DNA of 40,408 bases from an uncultured Clostridia bacterium (lineage in GTDB: Bacteria; Bacillota; Clostridia; UMGS1810), in contig CAKSIN010000021.1 in NCBI GenBank assembly GCA_934463115.1, positions 1 through 40,408 on the forward strand. The letters are read 5' to 3'. Within the stretch, counting starts at the first letter, position 1. Each line of letters begins with the position of its first letter. Shown piece after piece: positions 35,276-40,408 of this stretch. The translations under genes were made by a program, and so were the position numbers. The notes beneath the pieces were generated by a model. That model searched no databases. It was not told the origin of the DNA and saw nothing but the letters and a program-made list of their open reading frames with translations.

Positions 35276-36700
35276 TTATTGCTTATCGGGATCCCACTCT
35301 GTTCTTGATGCATCCCAGTCGGGAACTATTACACTCAGTGCAGCCGGATCATAATCTGGATCCATTTCTCTGTACTTCTTTGCACCGTCATTCATGATAT
35401 TTGACCATTCTTTGGCGTACTTTTCGATTGCTGCGTCGCTCGACGCGTTCGGCCAGAACTCTGTTTTGAACTTTGTGCCGAAGCTCTCTTTGCCCGATAC
35501 GTCGGTTTTAACCGTCATTGGAGAAGGTTTGCTTACGCTCGTAAGTTTGCAGAACTGAGTCCAGCACTCGCCCTGCTTTAATGACGAATCAACTTCCACA
35601 CCCTCTACCCAATCCATGTTGAGCGGAATAGCCATACCCTTTTTGTATTCTTCTTTTACCATATCATCGCTGTAGAAGAAATTGTATACCTCAACAATAG
35701 CGTCCTCGCCGAGTGTTTCGAGCGATTTGCTGTTTATATACAGGCTGCCGCTGATATCCATGTGCTGTTTGTACATGTTGTTTTCGTCCGCTACAGGGAA
35801 CGGTGCCACAGCCCAGTTCACCTTTGCCGGGAACTGATCGGTGAAAACTCCGTAGTCATATGAGCCGGCGGTTTTCATTCCGATTCCGCCCTCGGCAAAT
35901 CTTGCCCTTGCGGGATCATTGTCGAGCCCCTCAACTCCGGGGTAGAAGCTGCCGTCTTTTTTGATTCCGACAAGTGTCTTTGCCGTTTCTGCCTGTGCAT
36001 CATAATTAAATGTTCCGTCCTTGGGATTGTAGCCGCTGATGTAGCCGCAGCTGGGAACAGCCATTTTTGCCACATCAACGCCTACCCATTCGCTCCATTT
36101 TCCGGGGAAAATAATTCCGTATTCCTTTTTGTCCGGGTTGGTGAGTTTCTTTGCGTATTCTCTGAGTTCGCTGAGTGTTTTCGGCGGTGTTGCATTGCCG
36201 TCTTTGTCAACAAGACCTGCCGCCTTGAACATATCGACATTGTAAACAAGACCGTATGTAGTCGCCGACAATGGTATTTCGTATGTTTTGCCGTCTATCT
36301 GACAACGCGACGGCATCATGTAGTCGGCATATTTTTCCATAATGGGTTTGAGGCCTTCAATATCATCAAGAGGAACAATTTTGCCCTGTGCGGCAAGCTT
36401 TTCCGAATCACCTGTGGTAAACAAATCGGGCGCTGTGCCGTTTTCCATGGCAAGGTCTATCTGCTGCGAGACATCGCCTGTTTTAACTATGTATTCCATG
36501 CGCAAGCCCTTTTCTTTACCAACTGTGTCATTCCAGTTTTTAACCTGCTCTTCCATAAACAGTTTGCTGTGTCCGTCGCCCGACCAAATAGTAATGGTCT
36601 TTGTGTCGGAATTCGACGCTTTTTTTCCGCAGCCGGCAAACGATACTGCCACTATGGCGCACATTGCAGCCGCAATTGTCTTACTGATTATTCCTTTCAT
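35276..36700 (-). CDS. Sugar-binding lipoprotein of an ABC transporter
   Basis: An extracellular solute-binding protein of family 1 type, 474 residues from the ATG at 36700. The signal peptide ends in the lipobox FAGC, so the mature protein is tethered by lipid at Cys24. TITIWSGDG, QIDLAMENGTAPDLFTTGD and YEIPLSATTYGLVYNVDMF are usual landmarks of sugar-binding proteins, and Trp/Tyr-rich stretches fit sugar stacking. A GTG three codons upstream is in frame, but GAGG sites suit the ATG better. It is the first gene after the promoter at 36733-36761 and leads the seven-gene unit of transporter and surface proteins. The ligand is probably an oligosaccharide; its identity is not readable. Confidence 0.92.
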   Translation of the reverse strand: MKGIISKTIAAAMCAIVAVSFAGCGKKASNSDTKTITIWSGDGHSKLFMEEQVKNWNDTVGKEKGLRMEYIVKTGDVSQQIDLAMENGTAPDLFTTGDSEKLAAQGKIVPLDDIEGLKPIMEKYADYMMPSRCQIDGKTYEIPLSATTYGLVYNVDMFKAAGLVDKDGNATPPKTLSELREYAKKLTNPDKKEYGIIFPGKWSEWVGVDVAKMAVPSCGYISGYNPKDGTFNYDAQAETAKTLVGIKKDGSFYPGVEGLDNDPARARFAEGGIGMKTAGSYDYGVFTDQFPAKVNWAVAPFPVADENNMYKQHMDISGSLYINSKSLETLGEDAIVEVYNFFYSDDMVKEEYKKGMAIPLNMDWVEGVEVDSSLKQGECWTQFCKLTSVSKPSPMTVKTDVSGKESFGTKFKTEFWPNASSDAAIEKYAKEWSNIMNDGAKKYREMDPDYDPAALSVIVPDWDASRTEWDPDKQ

Positions 36701-36732
36701 ATTCCTCACCTCGTAATATTTTTGTTAATATA

Positions 36733-36761
36733 ATTATAATTCAGTACATTGCCAATAGCAA
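36733..36761 (-). promoter_or_regulatory. Promoter of the transporter/surface-protein operon
   Basis: Minus strand: -35 TTGCTA (36756-36761), a 17-base spacer, -10 TATAAT (36733-36738), 32 bases ahead of the ATG of the binding-protein gene. Its hexamers and spacing are identical to those of the promoter at 20694-20722, while the spacer sequence differs. Confidence 0.78.
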
Positions 36762-36801
36762 GTAAATAATTTGTAAACCGGGTTGAAATGTATGTAAACC
36801 G
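36756..36801 (-). promoter_or_regulatory. Shared regulatory element, copy 2, with an extra upstream repeat
   Basis: 36756-36780 is identical to 20717-20741 and includes the -35. Exactly 21 bases further upstream (36793-36801) the start of the block, CGGTTTACA, occurs again. The TTTAC or TTTCA units therefore fall at about 0, 10, 21 and 32 bases, all on one face of the helix, the pattern expected of an activator binding direct repeats beside a weak -35. Confidence 0.7.
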
Positions 36802-36814
36802 TGGGATAATTTGG

Positions 36815-36990
36815 AGATTTTGATTTGCGGAGAAAAATTGCACCTTCGGCGAATGGCATTGAAAACGAGCAGTTGAGTGCTAAACACGTCCTATGAGGTT
36901 TCACAGCCACGAGACGGAGCGGCAATTTGTCAAACTCCCTCAGTCTGCTTCGCAGCCAGCTCCCTCGGGAAGGGAGCCAAATAGTGCGTA
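36815..36990. repeat. Dispersed GC-rich intergenic repeat (REP/MITE-like)
   Basis: This stretch is non-coding and more GC-rich than the flanks. It contains the inverted repeats ctgcttcgcag (36945-36955) and gctccctcgggaagggagc (36959-36977), joined to caaactccctcag. I recall near-identical text scattered between genes in many gut Clostridia genomes. It fills the gap between the terminator at 37017-37049 and the regulatory element. The open frame across it is just repeat read-through. Confidence 0.6.
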
Positions 36991-37016
36991 TTTTCAGGCA
37001 AATACGGTGACAGAAA

Positions 37017-37049
37017 AAGCACATGTCTTCATTATGAAAACATGTGCTT
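37017..37049 (-). terminator. Intrinsic terminator of the cohesin-SLH gene
   Basis: Minus strand: a 15-base stem (arms 37035-37049 and 37017-37031, core AAGCACATGT with ACATGTGCTT) around a 3-base loop, running into TTTTTC. It lies 14 bases after the stop at 37063 and closes the transcript from the right edge. Confidence 0.85.
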
Positions 37050-37062
37050 AAATATTATGATA

Positions 37063-38334
37063 TTATGATATTTTGAGCGAATCAACAAGTTTAATGCATC
37101 TGTACAGCATTGCAAATGCTTCTGCTCTTGTGATATTTGCTTTCGGGCGGATTGTGTTGTCATTGTAGCCGTTCATTATGCCAAACTCCACAGCCGCATT
37201 TACATACGGGAGCGACCATGTAATATCATCCTTATCGGCAAATGTCAAATTTGCACCCTCTGCGGTGAGATTGTAGGCGCGCATAAGCATTGCTGCAAGC
37301 TCCTCGCGTGTAATATAATTGTTCGGTCCGAATGTGTTGTCGGAATATCCGGATATAATACCCTTTGAAACAGCTGCCGCAACATATTTCGTTGCCCATC
37401 CGGCAACTGAATCTTTGTCGGCAAATGACAGCTCTGCACCGTCCTCTGCAACAGCGCCTATTGCAGCTGTTACAATTTTTGCAACCTCCTGGCGGGTAAT
37501 GTTATCCGACGGTCTGAGCGTAAGCGCCGAGCCGTCGCCGTCGCCGGAGATAATTCCTTTTTCGGCAAGAGCTTTTGCGCTTTCGTATGCCCAGTTGTCG
37601 GTTGCTATATCTGCAATTTCAACATTTTTCACATCATCCGCGCCCGGAACGGTTGTGCCGGAGCCGCCTGTTGAACCGCCGGTTGAGCCGCCTGTTGAGC
37701 CGCCCGTTGAGCCGCCTGTCGAGCCGCCTGTCGAGCCGCCCGTTGAACCGCCCGTTGAACCGCCTGTTGAGCCTCCCGAAGGACGTCCCGATGAACCGCC
37801 CGAAGGACGTCCCGACGAACCGCCCGACGAACCGCCGCTGCCCGTGCCGCCAAGATTAACCTTAGCTGTAACGTTTGCGATTGTAACGGATTTCAGAGTA
37901 TGATCCGATATAAGGATTCGTGTTGTGGTTATTTCTTTTTCTCCGCTTGCGCCCTGTATCTTTTTGAACGTAACCGTGCCGAGTTCACCGTTTGATTCCG
38001 CGAATTTTTCCGGAGTAATCATAACGGTATTTTCGGTACCGGTGGCAGAATCCGCCCAGCCGAATTTTCCGGCTGCGGTAACAAGCATTGTACCTCCCAA
38101 AAGCTCGCTCTGCGCCGATACATATTCAAGTGATTTGTCATCATAATCATATTCTATCGTAACCGATGAGATATCGGCAAGCTCGCTTGGAAATTCGGAC
38201 AACACCACACTAAGGGTGATGTTGTCCGATTCAATGCTTGCATCTGCTTTAAGTTCCGGTGCCGCGCTGACGCTGAGCACCATTACCGAAGATACAAGGA
38301 ATGCGGAGAGAACTGTACGAATTTTATTTTTCAT
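37063..38334 (-). CDS. Cohesin-like surface anchor with Gly-Ser-Thr linker and three SLH domains
   Basis: A 423-residue surface protein. Signal peptide (1-24); a single beta-sandwich of cohesin type (about 26-161). Landmarks are VTIEYDYDDKSLEYVSA, GKFGWADSATG and NGELGTVTFKKIQG, which match the cohesin pattern of a YDP-like strand and a G-L-TFK strand. Then a low-complexity linker (162-225) of GGST and GGSSGRPS repeats, and three SLH repeats (about 240-290, 302-352, 363-412; TRQEVAKIV, TREELAAML, TRAEAFAML). This is the layout of an OlpA-like cell-surface docking protein in cellulosome bacteria. AGGAG lies seven bases ahead of ATG. It follows the dockerin-bearing gene by 28 bases, so receptor and ligand may be co-expressed. 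The domain could also be a related carrier fold without dockerin binding. Confidence 0.8.
   Translation of the reverse strand: MKNKIRTVLSAFLVSSVMVLSVSAAPELKADASIESDNITLSVVLSEFPSELADISSVTIEYDYDDKSLEYVSAQSELLGGTMLVTAAGKFGWADSATGTENTVMITPEKFAESNGELGTVTFKKIQGASGEKEITTTRILISDHTLKSVTIANVTAKVNLGGTGSGGSSGGSSGRPSGGSSGRPSGGSTGGSTGGSTGGSTGGSTGGSTGGSTGGSTGGSTGGSGTTVPGADDVKNVEIADIATDNWAYESAKALAEKGIISGDGDGSALTLRPSDNITRQEVAKIVTAAIGAVAEDGAELSFADKDSVAGWATKYVAAAVSKGIISGYSDNTFGPNNYITREELAAMLMRAYNLTAEGANLTFADKDDITWSLPYVNAAVEFGIMNGYNDNTIRPKANITRAEAFAMLYRCIKLVDSLKIS
37661..37790. repeat. 12-bp tandem repeat coding the Gly-Gly-Ser-Thr linker
   Basis: About ten units of gagccgcctgtt with one- or two-base variants are in frame with the cohesin-SLH protein. 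Each unit codes for GGST, so slippage changes linker length by four residues without breaking the frame. A 24-base variant pair coding SSGRPSGG follows on the right, up to about 37840. Confidence 0.9.
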
Positions 38335-38362
38335 GAGTGCTCTCCTATTCCTTATTTAATTT

Positions 38363-40408
38363 TTAGAATCCGAATTTAAGGTTGCCCTTAACTTCGTCAT
38401 TGAGGTCGCCTGCAAATATCTGAGATGCCAGAACCGCGTCGCGGGAGTCGATTATACCGTCGCCATTGAGGTCACTGAGGATATCTGCAAGTGCATTTGC
38501 ATAAATCTTGTTGTACTGCGAGTCTGCATCCGCATCTACAATGTTGGACGCTCTCTTAAGTATTGCGAGAACATCGTTCATGCTGATAGATGCTGCAGTA
38601 TCTGCAAGTGCGTATACATTACCCATTGCATATGTCTTGGGTGTGCCTGCCTCAAATGTAAGCTCTACAGCTCCTGTTACAGAATCGTCTACAGGGATTA
38701 TAACTTTCTTATCGCCTGTGGGCATTGTGATTACAACAGCTTCGCTGCTGCCGTATTTTGCAACCATGCCGTCAGGCAGATTGTCGATTACAAGGAGTTT
38801 GTTTCCACCCTTATCTGTTATGGGTTCAACTGTTGCAAGTGCCTTGTATGCTTCTTCTGCTGCAGTAAGTTTCGAAAGGTTTGTAACCTTTGTCTCTTTG
38901 TCTGCAACCGCAAGAGCGTCATATGCTTTTCTTGCCGCTTTGATTGCATCGCCGTCTGCGAGTGTAACAGGATCGCTTATCTTGTTGATAAGTTCGATTA
39001 CTTCGTTAATTGCAGCAACGTCGCCCTCTGCAGCTTTCTTGAGTTCTTCATATTTTGCTTCTGCATCTGTAAGTGTTGCGTAGTTGGATACTTTTTCTTT
39101 CAATGCATCGTTAAGATCATCGTATGCTTTTCTTGCAGCGTCAATCTTAGCTTTGCTTTCCGGTGTGTATTCAACAGTTCCAATGTCATTAATAGCAGCT
39201 TCTACAGCGGCAATTGCCTTTGCTTCTTCGTCTGCTTTAAGCAATTCATTGTATTTAGCCCTCTTAGCTTCAAGGTCTTCCTTGTTGGAAACAAGTGCCT
39301 TTACAGCATCCGATGCGCCTGCAAGTTTTGCTTCTGCTTCTTCAAGAGCTTTCTTGAATTCATCTGTGAGATCCGGCTCGCCGAGAGCGGCAATTACAGT
39401 TTCGATTTCTTTAGCAGCGGCTTCCGCGCCTTTTGCGTCTTCATCGAGCTTGCTGTAATCTTTTCTCTTCTGAGCAAGTTCATCGTATTTAGCAGCAACA
39501 AGTGCTTTCTGATCATCCGTAAGTTCGGAGTAGATTTTTTCTGCAGCTTCAATATTAGATTTGCATTCGTCGGTGTATACAACATCGCCGATTGCATCTA
39601 CAGCATCTGTAAATTTCTTTGCAGCTGCTTCGTCTGCTGCTTTCTTTTCATCAAGTAGCTGATTGTATTTAGCTCTTGCAGCTTCAAGTTCAGCTTTCTT
39701 TGTAACATACTCAACAGCCTTGGGATCAAGAGCATTAAGAGCATCTTCTGCTGTCTTGATTGCACTGTCGCCCTTTTCAAGCGTTACATCGCCGATAAGG
39801 CCAATGAGCGCGTCTACTTCTGCAGCAGCCTTTTTGAGTCTCTCAATTTCAGCAGCTTCATCTTCTGCAGCTTTCTTGAGTTCATCATATTTAGCTTCTG
39901 CTGCAGTGAGTGTTTCATAGTTGGAAACGCTCGATTTCAATGAATCATCAAGATCATCGTATGCTTTTCTTGCAGCATCAATCTTTGCCTTGCAATCGTC
40001 TGTGTATTCCACAGTGCCGATTGCCGCAATTGCATCTTCTACTGCCTTAATCTTTGCAGCATTTGCTTCTGCATTTGCTTTGAGCTCTGCATACTTAGCT
40101 TCTGCTGCTGTGAGTGTTGCATAGTTCGTTACATTAGCCTGCTTTTCTGCAGAGAGCGAATCGTACTTAGCGCGTGCAGCGTCTATCTTCGCTTTGCTTG
40201 CATCTGTATATTCTACAGTGCCTATTGCATCGATAAGTGCGATTGCATCTTCTACATCTGTATCAGCCGGGGGTACTTCGCCGCCTTTGAGCTGTACGAG
40301 TGTTACATCTTCCTGCGGTGTAAATTTCTTATCAATAAGCTTGCTTACTCCGCCAACCGCAAGCGTAAATGCTTTTGATATATCCGAAATATCTTTATTT
40401 GCTGTAAA
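38363..40408 (-). CDS. Helical-repeat surface protein ending in a dockerin-like segment, 5' end outside the window
   Basis: 681 residues are visible; the frame is open to the right edge, so the true start and any signal peptide are missing. From about visible residue 50 to 540 there are about seven units of 60-75 residues, mostly Ala/Glu/Lys helices, with a recurring core like GTVEYTDDCKAKIDAARKAY, SNYATLT and EAKYEELKKA. Such three-helix repeats are common stalks in clostridial adhesins. After a beta-rich domain (about 545-615) the end has a dockerin-like pair: a degenerate first half (SMNDVLAILKRASNIVD) and a clear calcium loop DLNGDGIIDSRDAVLA. A cohesin-like SLH protein follows 28 bases downstream. 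Predicted: docked stalk or adhesin at the S-layer; the N-terminal function is unseen. Confidence 0.82.
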   Translation of the reverse strand, partial: FTANKDISDISKAFTLAVGGVSKLIDKKFTPQEDVTLVQLKGGEVPPADTDVEDAIALIDAIGTVEYTDASKAKIDAARAKYDSLSAEKQANVTNYATLTAAEAKYAELKANAEANAAKIKAVEDAIAAIGTVEYTDDCKAKIDAARKAYDDLDDSLKSSVSNYETLTAAEAKYDELKKAAEDEAAEIERLKKAAAEVDALIGLIGDVTLEKGDSAIKTAEDALNALDPKAVEYVTKKAELEAARAKYNQLLDEKKAADEAAAKKFTDAVDAIGDVVYTDECKSNIEAAEKIYSELTDDQKALVAAKYDELAQKRKDYSKLDEDAKGAEAAAKEIETVIAALGEPDLTDEFKKALEEAEAKLAGASDAVKALVSNKEDLEAKRAKYNELLKADEEAKAIAAVEAAINDIGTVEYTPESKAKIDAARKAYDDLNDALKEKVSNYATLTDAEAKYEELKKAAEGDVAAINEVIELINKISDPVTLADGDAIKAARKAYDALAVADKETKVTNLSKLTAAEEAYKALATVEPITDKGGNKLLVIDNLPDGMVAKYGSSEAVVITMPTGDKKVIIPVDDSVTGAVELTFEAGTPKTYAMGNVYALADTAASISMNDVLAILKRASNIVDADADSQYNKIYANALADILSDLNGDGIIDSRDAVLASQIFAGDLNDEVKGNLKFGF

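Noticed and set aside
36815..36990. Transposase-bearing mobile element or phage remnant
   Set aside because: No transposase, integrase or phage gene is visible anywhere in the window; only the short non-coding repeat is present.
36734..37024. 96-codon minus-strand ORF
   Set aside because: It is a translation of the dispersed repeat and crosses the promoter; it resembles no protein.
37661..37840. CRISPR-like repeats
   Set aside because: Units are 12 bp, contiguous, without spacers and in frame; this is a protein linker.
37319..37903. Plus-strand ORF rich in Pro-Pro-Val-Glu
   Set aside because: It is the antisense reading of the 12-bp GGST linker repeat.

Overview
The window comes from a Gram-positive, spore-former-type member of the class Clostridia, probably an uncultured gut Oscillospirales or Monoglobales-like lineage. 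The evidence is the combination of S-layer homology (SLH) anchors, a cohesin-like/dockerin-like pair, YycH/YycI, DUF4250, proofreading-deficient PolA, strong GGAGG ribosome sites and sigma-A promoters. Every gene I support (20 intact or edge-truncated CDSs and one frameshifted one) lies on the minus strand, so transcription runs from right to left.

Left part (1-15.5 kb), core and regulatory genes. In transcription order: a two-component operon (histidine kinase, LuxR-type response regulator, metallophosphoesterase; 15461 to 12215); an envelope operon (small secreted protein, YycH-like, YycI-like, YbaB; 12078 to 8931) closed by a hairpin at 8889-8923; a housekeeping operon (metal-dependent hydrolase, DUF4250, a frameshifted pectinesterase-like gene, polA, coaE, lytic transglycosylase; 8808 to 3133); and trkA-trkH for potassium uptake (3051 to 241). 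Four good sigma-A promoters can be read directly at 8845-8874, 3094-3121, 15519-15547 and 122-150. The last points to a transcript leaving the left edge.

Middle part (15.5-36.8 kb), the most interesting region. From a promoter at about 36.75 kb runs a tightly packed set of seven genes: sugar-binding lipoprotein, two CUT1-type permeases (no ATPase), two large SLH proteins, an SLH protein with a GH74-like beta-propeller, and a second propeller protein without SLH. A second promoter at about 20.7 kb drives two more large secreted proteins that are partial duplicates of each other. Both promoters share an identical 25-bp element that ends in the -35 hexamer and carries phased TTTAC repeats, so the two units look like one regulon. 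Five of the surface proteins share a recurring secreted beta-sandwich-like module whose last strand reads YIAFF or similar. I infer an S-layer-tethered system that captures and cuts a polysaccharide and imports the products. The substrate is unknown; xyloglucan is only a guess from the propeller fold.

Right part (36.8-40.4 kb): a dispersed GC-rich repeat, a terminator, then a cohesin-like protein with a 4-residue-repeat linker and three SLH domains. Upstream of it is a long helical-repeat protein ending in a dockerin-like segment and cut by the window edge. Together they look like a small cellulosome-style docking pair on the S-layer.
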